Assembly: GCF_004115265.2 (NCBI RefSeq)
Contig: NC_046289.1
Coordinates: 99,375,688-99,439,687 of the forward strand
Length of the DNA stretch: 64,000 bases
Origin: Rhinolophus ferrumequinum
Lineage: Eukaryota > Chordata > Mammalia > Chiroptera > Rhinolophidae
Direction of reading: 5' to 3'
Made by a program: the position numbers and the translations under genes. Below, one piece after another: positions 35,662-49,200 of the stretch. The notes under the pieces were generated by a model. That model was given only the letters and a program-made list of their open reading frames with translations. It was not told the origin of the DNA and ran no database searches. The stretch's first letter is position 1, and every line of letters starts with the position of its first letter.

Positions 35662-38600
35662 TCACTGCAGGGTGCAAGCTGTGGAGGGGTCGTGGGGGAG
35701 GGTCAGTGTCAGTCATCTCGCTACAGGGACAGAAACCAGGGCTGCCCCCAGCCCTCACCCCTCCTTGGGTGGAGGGTAGGACACCAGGGTGGAACTCACA
35801 GCTCCGAACAGACTCCGACAGCCCCTCCTTATCCAAGGTCTCGGGTTCCCAGGGAGACTCCCTCCGCTATGGAAGATAAAGGAGCACGAGGGGTGAGAGG
35901 CAGCCAGGGCAAGTACAGGAGCCGCACCAACCTCCACTGAGCAACCAAGCTTGAGGGACGGACACAGCAGGGGAGGCCTCTGGATGGAGACCAGAGAGGA
36001 GACACGCCCGCCCGGGGTGTGGGGTCAGAAGGAGAGGAGCAGAGCCCACAGCCTCGCCCTGACGGGCCCCGGGTCAAGGCCCACCTTGACCTGCTCCTTC
36101 AGGTACTCAGCTCGTGCCATGAGGTTCTGAACCTGCCAAGGGAAGACACGCCTGTGGGTGTGGGGAGAGGGGCCCTCAGAGTGAGCTCCTTGCTCCTATG
36201 CTCTCCAGAACCCTCTGCCCTGTCAGAACAACGCCCGAGTCCTTTATCTGCTTCTTCCTCCAGGAAGCCTTCCTGACCACACAACCCCGCCAGCTTCCTG
36301 CTGCTGGATGCCCAGGTCTGCCTGTCCCCCTGCCCTGACCTGAGCACCTGAGCCCCAGTGGAGTGCATGCCACCGACTTCTCCAGTCCGGGAGGTTGGAC
36401 TCCCTGAGAGAACTGGAGGAGGTTCCTTCCCCCACATGGAAGCAGGCTCAAAGGGGAAGACGAAGCATCCCAACCCTCCCAACCCCTGCGGGCACCTCAC
36501 TGTGAAGCAGCTCCCGCCTCCGGCCTGGGGCCTCCGCTGCAAAGAGAGGGAGGGCATGTGTGAGGGCAGGGCAGCAGGGGCTGGGAGAGTGTGGCAGCAG
36601 GGGCCTCACCTGCTAGCAGCAGCAGCAGCTCCCCCAGGCTCTGCTGGTACAGGTCCAGGGCGTCCTGCTCCCCACCAGCTTCCTCCTCCTGCACCAGGGG
36701 GACCAGGTCACTGAGGGTCATGACCTAGAGCCTCCCTGCCCCACCTGGACCCCTCCCACTGGGGACAAACCTTGGCCATGGCAGCCGAAGCCACTTCCAG
36801 GGCAGCTAGGAGGCGCGGTTTGTCCCGGGCCATCTCTGGGTTGAGGGGCAAAGGCTCAGTGTGAGGGGAACAGCCAGTTTTTCCGCCCCAGGGAGCCGAC
36901 CCCAATGTGCCTCCCCCCACAGGCTGGACGGAAGCTGCTGGGGGCCTGGTGGTCAGTCAGGAGCTGGGCCTACCTCTGAGAAGGTCTCGCGCAGAGGCCC
37001 CTTGCCTCAGCAGGGCCCGATTAGAGGAGGACACGATGGCCTTGAGCTCCTCAGCCCGGGACACATACTGCCCCACCTGCAGGAGCACGAGGGGCTGAGG
37101 GGGGCAGTTCCGCCCTGCCCCCAAGCCAGCACCCACCACCAGGTTCTCCCCCCAGGTCCTCAGGGACTGTCCCAAGCTGTACCGCCAGGGGTCACCTGAG
37201 GCCGGCCCAACCCCTTCCCAGGAGTCTCTGTCCTAAGAAAGCCAGTCCCTGCAGCCCCCGAGCCCCTTGCCCGTTTCCTCCATAGGACTCACCCACCCAC
37301 CTTTGCCTTAATTGCCTCCTTCCGCTGGGCGTCCACTTCGTCTGCAGAAAGTGGGAGTTCATAGAAGGAGTCTGAGGCAGGGGAACCTGACCCACACTAA
37401 ACCCTCCAAAATCCCCCAAAGCACTAAGTTCCAGATATACCCTCTACCTCGTCGCCCACAAAATTCTGGATGGGGAGCTGCTTCTGGAATCCATCCAGTG
37501 CAGCTACGGCTGAGCCACCCCTGCTGCACGCGGACTCCAGGCACTCACAGTGCAGAGCCGGCACGAAGAAGTCCAGAGCCTTGCAGTAGAGAGATAAAGC
37601 GGCCACGGCATCCCCCTCCTGGTCCTTCTTCACAGCCTGCACGACCAGGGCAGTCTGGGGGATGGGCAGGTCAGGAGTCATGCCCACCACGGAGGGCAAA
37701 GAGCAGGTCCCCTGAGCCATGCACTGCCCCGTGGGGCAAGCCACCTATTCACCACCAAAAGGGGTAGACGAGACCCCCAATCTGCCCTCACCCCAGCCAG
37801 TCCCCATTGGCCTGCTCACTGCTCGTGCCATGCTCTCCCCACTGGGCATGTGCTCCAGGTCCACCCAGGAATGGGTGAAGAAGTCCTGGAAGGAGATGCG
37901 ACGACTGGGGTCCCGCTCCAGGAGCCGCTGCAGCAGGTCCCGGCAGTCTCGGGAGAGCGGGGGCCGCAGGGGGAGCTGCAGGGAGAGTGTGGGGGGCAGG
38001 TCACACTGGGCTCTAACACCTCGGCCCCCACACTATCCGGGGATGCCCCAGAGGTACATGCTTGACGGTGGAGAATCTGAGAGCCAGGAGTAACACTGAC
38101 AAGTCAAGGTGAAAGGCCAAGCCTCGCCCCAGGTTCCTGCCCGTGCCCTCACTGGAACCCCAAGGTGTCGTAGAACCCTGGTTTGGGTTCTTCGCCCCTC
38201 CCTGGATTATGCTCCTGGGATTGCTGGGCCTGGGTCTGCACAACGACCTATGGGCTGATCTGGGTCCCTGGAATTGAATGGAGCTTCAAGCATGCCTGAA
38301 GGGGGCAGTGAGGTCTCTAACCCCAGGGCCCCTTACTTCCTCTGTCCCCCAAAGAGTTGCTGAGGCCCTGCAGGACCCACCTCAATAACCCAGTTACTCC
38401 GGATCTTTTCTTCCAGCTCCGTAAACGACCTGGAGGCAAAGGGGGGCTGCCCGAAGAGGGCTTCTGTGGAGGGAGGCAGAGCGCAGGCTGGGAGGGGACA
38501 GGGTCCAGCCTGGCCTGGCCCACTCCTGGGAGGGCCTAACACCCCTCAGAGCAGGGGCCCCAGGGCAGTAGAGTCAGCCTTCTCGCTAGAGCCCTTCAGG

Positions 38601-41221
38601 AGTGGCCAGAGAGGCCTTGCCTCAGGACCCCAGTGCAGGACTCAGGGTGGGGGCAGGGGACAGAGCTCTCACCGTACAGGATGACCCCCACAGACCAGAG
38701 GTCCACACGGGCGTCGTACTGCCGCTGACACACCATCTCAGGGGCCATGTAAAGAGGGGAGCCACGGAGCACATGCTTCTCGTCCCACGGGGACATGTGC
38801 TGTGCGAAGCCGAAGTCTACAGGCAAGAGGCCAGGCAGCAGAGTTCAAATTCCAGCTGCTTCTGCTCTTGGCTTTTGAAGCCTCACACTGAGCCCCAGCA
38901 CAGGGCTCCTCCCCCGTCCAGACTCGCCAGGATCGACCCTCCTTCCCGGCCTCTTCTCATTATTAACTAGGAACACCTGTACATCTTCCTCCGGGAGCAT
39001 AAATCCTACCCGTCCTACGCAGCACCCCTGCACGCACCTTTTCCAGGACGCCTGCCCTGCTCACACCAGCTATGAGGACAATGGCCCACCTGGGGTTAGG
39101 ACCCTCACTGTCCCATCAGCTCAGGCTGGCCTCCAGCCTCAGTCAATTCTCCAAATCCTATCAGGGACCACAACCACCCTTCCCCAGTGCACCCCCTAAC
39201 ACTGCCGCAGATTGAGTCACAGTTTGAGCCCCAATCCTGGTGCAGACCCCGTCTTGACCCTGGTCACACACCGAGTCTTGACCCTGACCCCCAACCACTG
39301 CACTGCTGGAGTCCAGGGTGGGTGGCCCAGGACAGGTCCTGCTGATGGTGATGAGGCTGGTCCCTGGATCTCCCAACCTACTGCCGTCTGATGACTCACG
39401 AGAGGGTTTCAGGAAACCAGGCCCTCTCTCCAAACCTCACCCCTGCTGTTCCACACTCATACCTGCCAGTTTAAGATGGGGCTTCTCCAAGGAGCTCAGC
39501 AAAATGTTCTGTGGCTTTAGATCCAGGTGAGATATGTTCCGTTCATGCAGAAACTGCAGGGCACTAGCTGGGGAGTAGGACACGTGGAGAGAAACAGGTC
39601 AGGGGAGCCCATCTCCCACCTACCTTTCGCCTCCCCAAACTCACATCTGCTTCTTCAAGCCTGCACAACCCCAGTCCTGGCCTGGCTAGTCTGCTGACTG
39701 TTTTGTGTGTAAGTACCAGGTTCCTTCCATTTCTAAGAATTTGCGCCCCACTCCCGCTTCAAGGGCCCTCGTTCCTCCTTTGCCCCCCCAAATCTCCCCT
39801 CCTCCGGGAAGCCTCCCTGGATGCCCCAGCCCTTTAGGCGTCTGCTCTTTCTCTTAGAAAAGCACTTGGGCACTAGCACTGGAATGTTCTACGAGGTCCT
39901 TCTATTCTGATCCACATGTGGAAAACCCGGTCTCTTCACTGATGGGGCTCCTTCCTCTGTCTCTTTCAGAGCCCCCTTAAGCCAGGGATGGGCACGTGGC
40001 AAACTCCAAACTGGGAAAGGAGGCAACTGCTAAGAGAGCGGGGGCTCTAAGCCTGGGGCAGGGGTGCAGTGGGAGGGCAGAGACCATGGGAAGGATGAGG
40101 CTGGGGTCAGAGGCTTTTACCCAATTGCTGCATGAAGACCCGAGCCACCTTCTCTGGCAGAATCCGGCGGGTGTGGATGAAGTGAGACAGGTCACCTCCT
40201 GCACAGAACTCCATGATGAGGTAGATGTTGTCACTGTCCCACTGTGGATAGAGGCAGAGGGACAACTTGAAGACAGTGTCCCTTCTCCAGCCCCCTTTGG
40301 GGGGTGTCCCCACCCCAGGCCCACACCTGGAAGTCTTTCAGCTGCACGATGTGGGGGTGTCGAATACCCTTGAGGATCTCAATCTCTGTCAGGAGGTTTT
40401 CCACAGATGCCTTGTTCAGACTCTTCTTGGCCACACACTTTATAGCTACCACCTCTCGAGTGTCCTTCTGCGGGGACAGGAGATTTGAGGGCTCTGCCTC
40501 GAGGGAGCCAGAGCCCCTGCCTGGCCAGAAAGGGGTTCCCTCTGCCCCTTTCCCCTCACCGGGTCTGCTCGGTCACACCAGCATCCAGGCTTCCCCCCTT
40601 CCCCTCTCTGGCCAGTGAGGCCCCTGACTCTGGAATCCTGGCCTCCTCACCCAGCCTGGTGTTCTCCAGCCCTCTGCTCCATGAGCCCTTTCATTGCCTT
40701 CTGGGTGCCCCCGCTAAGGCATGCCATTCAGTGTTCTAGAACCGCCCCCTCTGCTCCCTAAGTGGTCCAGCCTTCCAGAAGCCTGTCTCAGACTCCTCCG
40801 GGCCCACCAAGTCTCCTCCCCGTTTTGAGCCTCGTCTCCAGCCACCGACATGAGGCTCCACCCAGGTGTTCACCTGCCTCTACAGACAAAACTGGGGTGT
40901 GTGAACTTGTGTTTGTTTTTAAGACCTAAAGGTGGCAGTCAGCTCCCACCTCGTCCAGCCAAGGTCAGATCGGGGCATGGCAGGCCGCGGGCACCAAACT
41001 GCTCTCACGCTGTCTCTCACCTCCCAGTTTCCCGCCCCAGCTCGCTCGGGGTCTGGCGGACACCGGGCCAGGCCCTCCGAAGTTCTCGTGCCCTGCTTCC
41101 GGCCTCGTCCCGCACCCACCTTGGCGTAGGCCTTGTACACGGTGGCGTACGTGCCACTGCCTAGGCGCTCGGTGAGGATGTAGCCGTCCAGCCGCGGGGG
41201 ACCCCAGCCGGGACCTGCCAT
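35662..41221 (-). CDS. ULK3: Serine/threonine kinase ULK3
   Basis: Cytosolic ULK/ATG1-family kinase linked in human to GLI/Hedgehog signalling, autophagy in senescence and ESCRT-III abscission control. Exons in transcript order: 41221-41120, 40467-40327, 40241-40121, 39567-39463, 38816-38673, 38463-38381, 37975-37820, 37654-37549, 37341-37301, 37076-36974, 36835-36771, 36688-36610, 36536-36496, 36132-36085, 35866-35800, 35678-35662. Sum 1419 nt, 472 residues, equal to the human length. The kinase (about 14-270) shows GSGTYATV, K44 in [12 protein letters not shown] at 135-142 (HLD in place of HRD, normal for ULK3) and DFG at 157-159. Two MIT domains follow (about 280-348 and 375-444). The end SCTLQ matches human. 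Arg229 of human is Trp here. The start MAGPGWG is canonical. Identification is certain. Confidence 0.97.
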
Positions 41222-41460
41222 CCCGGCCGCCCCGCCTCCAGCCACCAGGCGCTTCCTTCTTTTAGGAGCTAGTTCCGGTCAGGAGTCCGACGAAAAGAAC
41301 GCGCAGCGGCAGGCGGGACTCCACGCTGCCCCCGGAGCTGCTCGGCGGAAGTGCAGCGCGGGGGGCGGAGCCCGGCTCCCCGCGCCCCGCCCCACAGGTG
41401 CTGCAAGTGCTGCTCTAGGATCGTCCACCGCCCCCACCCGCACTGGAAATCACAAGGTCT
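40930..41460 (-). promoter_or_regulatory. ULK3: ULK3 CpG-rich promoter
   Basis: A CpG-dense stretch covers ULK3 exon 1 and its upstream side. ETS-like motifs occur at 41270-41276 (TTCCGGT) and 41345-41352 (GCGGAAGT). No TATA box is seen. The transcription start is probably within about 41250-41400. The SCAMP2 poly(A) signal on the same strand lies only about 0.7 kb upstream of the ULK3 ATG. Confidence 0.6.
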
Positions 41461-41894
41461 GATCCTCCAGTACCCGCAAGATCCATCTCGGGAAACTGAG
41501 GCCGAACATACTAAAAATAGAGGCGAGGTCACCCGCGAATCCCATCCAGGCTCGGATAGCATCCTAGAGATCCCCCACGTGAGAAACAAGAAGGGAGGAG
41601 GCCGACCAAACAGGTGTGTGCGGTTGGGGGCGATTCAAAGAGACCCCTCCCCCCAAGGCCAGCAGCTCTTAAAGTGGAAGTACTGGGACAAGAAAGTACT
41701 ACATAAGCGGCCAATAATCATCTCAGGAACGGGCTCGTCCCTAGGGGTGAGAGGCTTGTCCTGTCACAGACCAGCCAGGGGGCAGGTGGCCAGATGCAGC
41801 GTCTTGCCTGTCCTCTCTCACCTATCGCTGGAGCCCTCAGCCATTACCCCTGTGGGCCACCCCATCCTCCCAAGTCCCGCAGACATGAGGACCA

Positions 41895-43270
41895 GTGTTG
41901 TCTGAAAATGTCTTTTTATTTAAGCACAAAATTGAGACATAACATATACATTTGTACATGGAGAAAACATTCCAGAAAGAAGTCTGTAAAACCTTGGTCA
42001 CTGCCTATCATTCAGTGGTTCTGGGACAGATGGGCTGGCAGCCTGAGGGCGGCCACTGGCTTGGCCGGTTTTTTTGACACGTCCCCTCAGTCCCCACCCC
42101 CACTCCTATAGCCTCTGGAAGACAGGGTGCAGGTGTTAGCCATGGACTCCTAGTTGCCCATCACAGTGACGCACCTCTTGGGACATCCCTAGGACCAGTG
42201 GCAGGTGGCCTAGACTCCACGAGGGGTATGGGGGCCCCTGGAGGATTAGTCCGGAACCCTCAAAAAGGGGGCTTATGAGTCCAGCTCGGAGGATGCCGTT
42301 CCGGCCTGATAGGCCTGCCCTCCGAAGTGTTATACAAAGCAGATATTGCTGAGATGAGGTGCAGAGTGGGTAGAATCTGAGGCCAAGGTAGAGGACAGCC
42401 GTCCCCCAGGGGGCGAGGAAACCAAACAGGGCCAAACACCTCACACCAGAACAGTCAGAGCGCCCTCCTAGAAGACTGCTAAAGCCTGGGCACGACAACT
42501 CAAGGCTGTCTTCTGTTCTTCCCCACCCCCAAATCCCAACCAACCCCACTGCACATTCAGTAAGTCTAAAGAGGGAAGGGCTCAGGGAGAGCCCCAGAGG
42601 GCACAGGGTGCTGCCCACAGCAGGAGGGTGCAAGGGGCTGAAAGGGCTATCATCTGTTTGTGAAAAACACAGGCAGGAAAGAGGCTGGGGAAGCAGGCGA
42701 GACGCTCTGGAAGCACAGAGACCTGTCCAGAGTGATCTGGGGAAGAGAGCTGTCTGCCAGCCCGGATGCAGCTCATCGAAAGGGGAGCCATTGGGAGGTT
42801 ACCCAGGAGGGGCAAGAAGAGAGGACAGGGCTGTGGAAGCCACACGCTGGGTCTGTGGAGCGGGGTTCAGGCCAGGCTGCTGGGGGAGGCGTGAGGCCCA
42901 GGACGCCGACAGAAATACAATGCTAGCTGGGGTGGGCACAGGTCGGCCGGTGAGCCAAGTGCGTTCGTGCATGCGTGAGTGTAGGGAAAAGAGAACTTCA
43001 GTGCCACTGCTTCCAGAGAGACCAAAGAATCCTACCAAACCACCACCAGAGAAGGAAAGACCTTTTTTCCTTTGTGTAAAAAAGTCCCTGTGCCTGCCCC
43101 TCTCCTTCCCTTGGGTGAAAAGGAGAGCTGGTTGCTGAGAGAAGAGGAAGAGCCACAGCACGCCCGTCCTGGTCCGTGCTGGGCACACGTACTGCATAAG
43201 GCACCCATGGGAAGTATGGGTCAGAAGGCAGGCTAGAGGCAAGGCCGGAGCAGAGGGAGGACAGTCAGCA
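41895..43270 (-). other. SCAMP2: SCAMP2 3' UTR with poly(A) signal
   Basis: On the minus strand from the TAG at 43271-43273 to an AATAAA at 41915-41920. About 1.35 kb, with a short A-rich patch near 43060-43085. No coding ORF is credible here. Confidence 0.75.
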
Positions 43271-46200
43271 CTAATTCCCCTGGAAGGCTCCTTGGGCAGC
43301 AGACGAGGCAGCGCTGCGGAAGGTCCTGCTGCTGAAGATGCCCTGGGAAAACTCCTGCTGGGCCTGCTGGAAGCTGGCCCCCGTCCGGCGGTACAGGGAG
43401 TGCACCTGGGGTGAGACTCTGTGTGAGAGCGGCCCCAGCCCACCGAGCTTCCCACCCAGCGCCGGGGAGAAAGCTGCTGGCCTCTGGGGACCCAAGGGGC
43501 CCCACTGTGGAGTGATGAACACCCCCACAGTGAAGGCAGGGGAGAGGAGCCTGCTTCCTCTGTTTGCTGGTGGGCCAGCACTCACCACTCACCCGCTTCA
43601 GGAGGAAGAGGGAGAGCGCAGTGCAGAGGGTGAAAAAGCCAGCCGCCACCATCATGATGATCGACACAGCCAAGTTCTGCCCCAGGGTGGACAGGGCTGC
43701 AATCCAACCACTGCAAAGGGAGCAGGACAGGGCACGTGGGGGAGGGCCCCAGGGGTTCCCAGGGAGCTTCCTCCAGGTGGCCGCTGTGTGCGACCACCAC
43801 CCACGCATCCCCCTGCAGCACCCGGCTCTGTGGTCCAGAAGCCTTTGGCCTGTGAGAGGACGAGGGGCCCCCCACTGCCCCTGGGGAATCTGTGGGCCAC
43901 GTGACATCTGAAGGGAGGATGTGCCCTGCCAGTCAGGAGTAGCACTGGGTACGGCCTTTTCCTGCTGCTGGAAGGCCTGCTGCCCACTCCTTGAGGGCCC
44001 CCCAAACCTCTGGAAAGGAGAACTACTGGCCAACCCACTGCATTCATCCTGTCACCTCAGCGCCTCCCACTGGGGCCAGGGACAGCCCCTCAGTCAGTCA
44101 TGTCTCTTTCCTTTCCTCATTTATACCAGGGAATATCCTCATACTTCAGGAGTTAAACACTTCCTACTGTGTTTCCCCCAAAATAAGACCTAGCTAGACC
44201 ATCATCTCTAATGCGTCTTTTGGAGCAAAAATTAATATAGACCTGGTATTATATTATAAGACCAGTTCTTATATAAGACCTGGTATTATATTATATTATA
44301 CCCGATCTTATATTAAAATAAGACCGGGTCTTATATTAATTTTTGCTCCAAAAGACGCAGTAGCGCTGATGGTCCGGCTCGGTCTTATTTTGGGGGAAAC
44401 ACGGCGCAAAGTTACAGATATCAAAACAGTGTGGTCCTGGCGTAGGCCAGCTATATGTAGATCAGTGGCACAGAACTAAGAGTTCAGAAACAAACCCATA
44501 CATCTGTCGTCAACTGCTGTTCACAAGGGTCAAGACCATTGAATGGGAAAGATGGTCTCCGAAACATGGTGCTGGGACAATGGGATACCCACACGCAGAA
44601 CAGTTAAGCTGGAGCCTTACTTCAACCATACACAAAAATTAACTCAAAACAGATCAACAACTTAGTAACAACTCACACTATAAAACTTAGGAAAAAAACA
44701 GAGCTAACTCTTCATGACCTTGGATTTGGCAATGGTTCTTAAATATGACACCCAAAGCACAAGCAACAAAAAAAAAGATAAATGGGACTTCATCAAAATT
44801 AAAAACTTTTGTACATCAAAGGATACTATCAAGATTGAAAGAATAACACACAGAATTTAAAAAAAAAACTGTAAATTACATATCTGATAAAAAGCTAGTA
44901 TCCGGAATATATAAAGAACTCAACAACAAAAAGAGAATCCAATTACTGAATTAGCAAAGACCTTTAACAGATATTTCTCCAAATAAGATATATAAATGAC
45001 CAACACACACATAAAAAAGATGAACAATCAGGAAATGCCAGTCAAAACCCATGAGACATAACACCTGTAGGTTGACAATAAGAGAAAAAAGAAGAAAATA
45101 ACAAATGTTGGCAAGGACGTAGAGAAACTCTCATACATTGCTATTGTGCATGTAAGGTGGCCACTACGGGAAACAACTGGCAGTTCCTCAGTAAATTAGA
45201 CACAGAACTGCCATGTGACCCAGCAATTCCACTCCTAGATACAAAAACCCAAAAGAACTGAAAACAGTTACTAAAATCTTGTAAACAGATGTTTGTAGCA
45301 GCACTATTCACAACAGCAAAAAGGTAAAACAACCCAAATCCCTACGAGCTGCTGGGTGGATGAACAAGACGCAGTTTACCCAAACAATGGAACATTCTGC
45401 CGTAAAAAAGAATGAGGTACTGATCCATGCTACAACATGGACCGTGCAAACACCATGCTGTGTGAACGAAGCCAGACACAACAAGCCGCATGCCATATGA
45501 TTCCATTTATATGAAATGGCCACAACGGGCAAATCTGGAGAGACCGAAAGCAGTTTAATAGTTGCCAAGGGCTCAGAGAAGGAGGGGATGCAGAGGGACT
45601 AATGGGTGTGGAGTTTCCCTTTGGGGTGGTGAAAATGTCCTGGAACAAGACAGAGGTGGTGACTGCACAGCACTGTGAAGGTACTAAATGCACTGAACTG
45701 TATACTTTAAAATGGTTTTTGGGGTGGCCGCTTAGCTCAGTTGGTTAGAGCATGGTGCTGGTAAGCACCAAGGTTGCCGGTTCGATCCCCGCATGGGCCA
45801 CGTTGAGCTGTGCCCTCCTTAAAAAAAACAAAAAACACACACACAAAAAAATAAAATAAAATGGTTTAAGTGGTAAATAAAATGATAAATTTTATGTTAT
45901 GTATATTTTATAATCAATAACAAAAGGGGGGGCGATTATATCCACCCCGCCGTGGGTGTTAGGAAGTGAGATGAGAAAGGCATTGGGAGGCTGGAGGCTG
46001 CAAAGGCTGTGAGGGGCGGAGCCAGGACCGGAAAGCAAGCCTCAGGACTCCCTGAGTCCAAGGTGCAAACAGCAGTTATTAATCACAGCTTTTCTACCAG
46101 GACCTCACTGAGGGTACAGAGTAATGAAATTGGGTCTTCAGACAAAGAGAAAGGAGGCCAGATTAGAGACAACACAGGAGAAGTAAGACAGGTGGAGGGA

Positions 46201-49200
46201 GGGCAGCATGCCCTGCTCGGAGTTCCAGGTGAATCAGCCCCCTCCCCACGGCTCAGGACCTGCCAGCTCCACTGGAGAAAGGGGACCAAAACAGTGCACC
46301 CCTTCCAGCCTCAGGCTTTTAGCCAAATGTAATGTTTCCTGGGCACTGAGGCAGAAAGGAAAACAGCCATCAGCTTTTCTTTTTGAGACTAATTCTGAGC
46401 GGAGGCCTACAACACCTAGGAAACTCAAGCCAACCATATGCTCAGAGAGCAGGCAGAGGAGCCCACCCAGAAGAGGTTACAGAACCTCTGGAAAAAGTCA
46501 CAGCTCAGGATCTGCAAAGACAAGGCTTCCATCAGCAGTCACTCAAACCCAAGGGCTTGTCTGGGACGTGTGGAAAGGACACCAGCCTCTAGGAGGGCGT
46601 GGCAGAAGAAAAGGAAGAGGTTGCAATCCAGCCCAGGCAGCCTGAGGACTCAGGTCAAGTTCACCCACACCACCCCAGAAAGTGGTGGGCAGGCAAGACA
46701 GTGAGTGGCTGGCCACCAGTGAAGAACTGGAGAGGGGCCTGCAGGCAGCTCCACGCTGGCCCATCCACCGCTCTCCCCACCGTGGTGCGAGCGGGGTCAT
46801 CGGTGGGGGCTCCCTGGGGCTGTGAAACAGGGTGAGAGGGGCTGACGCTCGCCTCCAAAGCACAGTTCCCTCCGTACTGCCCCAGGCCTCACCTGTCCCC
46901 CAGGTTAGGGATGCCGATCAACTGGATGATATAGATCCCTATTTGACAAAAAAATACAAAGAAGAACACGAAGAAGCTGAAAGAGTTGTCGGACCTGTGG
47001 AGAGAGGGGAAATCAGAAGTCACAGGAGGGCTCAGGACTGAGTCCTCAGCATTCCTCACTTGACCTGCCATTTGTCCTCCCTAGGAGCCAGGACAGAGGA
47101 GGGAGAGAAGACAGCTCCAGGGGCCCAGCCACACTGTGTCTACAGACACAAACAGCCCTGACTGTAACCGAAAAGGGCCTGCCTTTCGCTGCCTTCCCAT
47201 CGAGGGGTCAGTGCTCGACCCTTCCTCAAGGAGCTAACAAAGTTGCTTCCCCAAAGGGCCTATATAAAGAGCTTAACAGTCCATCTCCTGGAGTGTTTGC
47301 ATTTCCTAACAGGGAAATAAATCTAAGCCAAAAGAATAAACCTCTAACAATAAAACTGTACACCTGGGTGGCAGAAAGGGTGTTTGGGGAGAAAACCCTA
47401 GACAGCACTAGTGCCTGGAGTACCTCCGTCTCCATGACCTTGAGGGCTGGAGTCAGAGTTCAGGTCCTGCCTGCTCAGTGCATGGGATGGGGGTCAGCCA
47501 CCGCCCTGCCGCCTATTCCCGGGGCCTGCTGGACTCCTAGCCCGGAAAGCATCAGCTCTGAGGCACAATCCCAAAAGCCCTAGGCGTCTGTGAAGTGGAT
47601 CCATTAATGTCCACAGTATATTCTAGGGCAATCGGTCAAATGTTGGCACTCAGAGATGCTCCAGAGCAACTAGGGAGGGCGGGGAGGGGTGTAGGTGAGC
47701 ACAGAGAATGAGTCACTGAGAGGATACCTGAGTCTGGCTCTAGCAGAGACACACCCTAGAGCCTCAGAAGGGAGCTGGCAAGTCCCCTCCCTCTTCCCAG
47801 GGGCTGAAATCCTGCACCAGACAGACCGGGCGCAGTGGGAGGACTAGTAAGGCTCCTGCTCTGCTCCCTAGGTCTCCTGGCCTGGTCCAAGGACAGTGCC
47901 CAGAGCAGACCTCAGCTACAACAAAGGGGAATGACTCCGATTCCTGCCTGCTCGGGCTGTGGGTGAGGCTGAAGGAAATTTCCCATCATTCTCTTCTGCT
48001 CTGGCTGGGATGGGGCCCTGGGGCTCATGGGAGGTCAGCCATACACTACCCCCTCGCCCCAGCCCCACTCACCTGAAGGCCTTATAGATGGGTCGGTACC
48101 AACAAAGGAAGGCACAAGGGGTGAAGATCACAAACCACAGGATCGAGAGGCCGAAGTCCACTCCCTTGCTGCTGTCGACCAGGAACCAGGCCAGGCAGGC
48201 AAGCAGGTTCAGGAACAGAGTCACTGAGTGCACTGCGGAGGGGCAGAGACATGGGCTGCAGCCAAGGGGGCTCAAGGGCCCCCGACATGGCCACCAGCTG
48301 GAGAGGAGGTGAGGTCCATGCGAAGGGCACCTGCAGCAGGAGTGGAGGAGGGGAGGCCTCCCAGGGGTAGCTCCCATTCCTGCTTTTCTGGGACCAAACC
48401 AGCTCCTAAGAAGGGGACAGCCCAGGATTCGACGGGTGGCGGTGGAGGGGGTGTGGAACCAAGGGCTGATCTGTGGGGAATGAAGTCTTTTCCTGGGGTG
48501 ACCCGCAGGGGCGTGACAAGGAGTCTCTGCCTCACTCCTAGGAGCCCAGGGGCCTGAGAGGACGCCTCTGTGCAACAGGCTCGCACCCCCCGGCTAATCC
48601 CATCCACTTGATGCGTCGCCTGGACTAGCCCTTGAGGGAAGGTTCCCAGGACAGGGAGCGGATGGGAGGACCACTTCTCCCACAGCCCGGCCAGCCCTGA
48701 GGAAGGCTGCAGTCTGCCAGGGAGGAGCAGCCAGAGATTAGATGGGGTTCTCGGCACACACGCCACCTCCTCCGCGAGCTCCGAGGGGCAGGAGCCGACT
48801 CACACATCCAAAGATAGTAGAGCATCTTGCATATCCGCTGGTAGTCGGCCGGGATCTCTGTGGAGAAGTCCTGATAGAAGCAGGGCTTGACAGGGCACCA
48901 AAAGGGGAGGGGCGGCCAGTTGTTCTCTCTCACTGTGCGGAAAGACAGGACGAGACGAGGCCCACTTCAGCAGCAGCCGGCAGGGGGCACACACCGGCCT
49001 GGCGATGGGCTCCCAGGGCTCCTGGAGGGGCACCAGCAAGCAGGGTGCAGGGTCTCCATGGGTACGAGTGGGATGGGACACACGCCCACAAGCTCACTCC
49101 AAGATAATGGACCCCAAATGCACTGGGAAACAGAGCTAAACAGCCTAAGTGATTATTTTTATCAACAACAGCCCATAAGCAAGGAACCGAGGGCCAGTTC

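Noticed and set aside
41222-41245. N-terminally extended ULK3 start
   Set aside because: It depends on a non-ATG codon at 41245. MAGPGWG from 41221 matches the family.
42799-44033. Two ~260-codon minus-strand ORFs
   Set aside because: One lies in the SCAMP2 3' UTR. The other is the SCAMP2 exon 8-9 region read through the intron in other frames.
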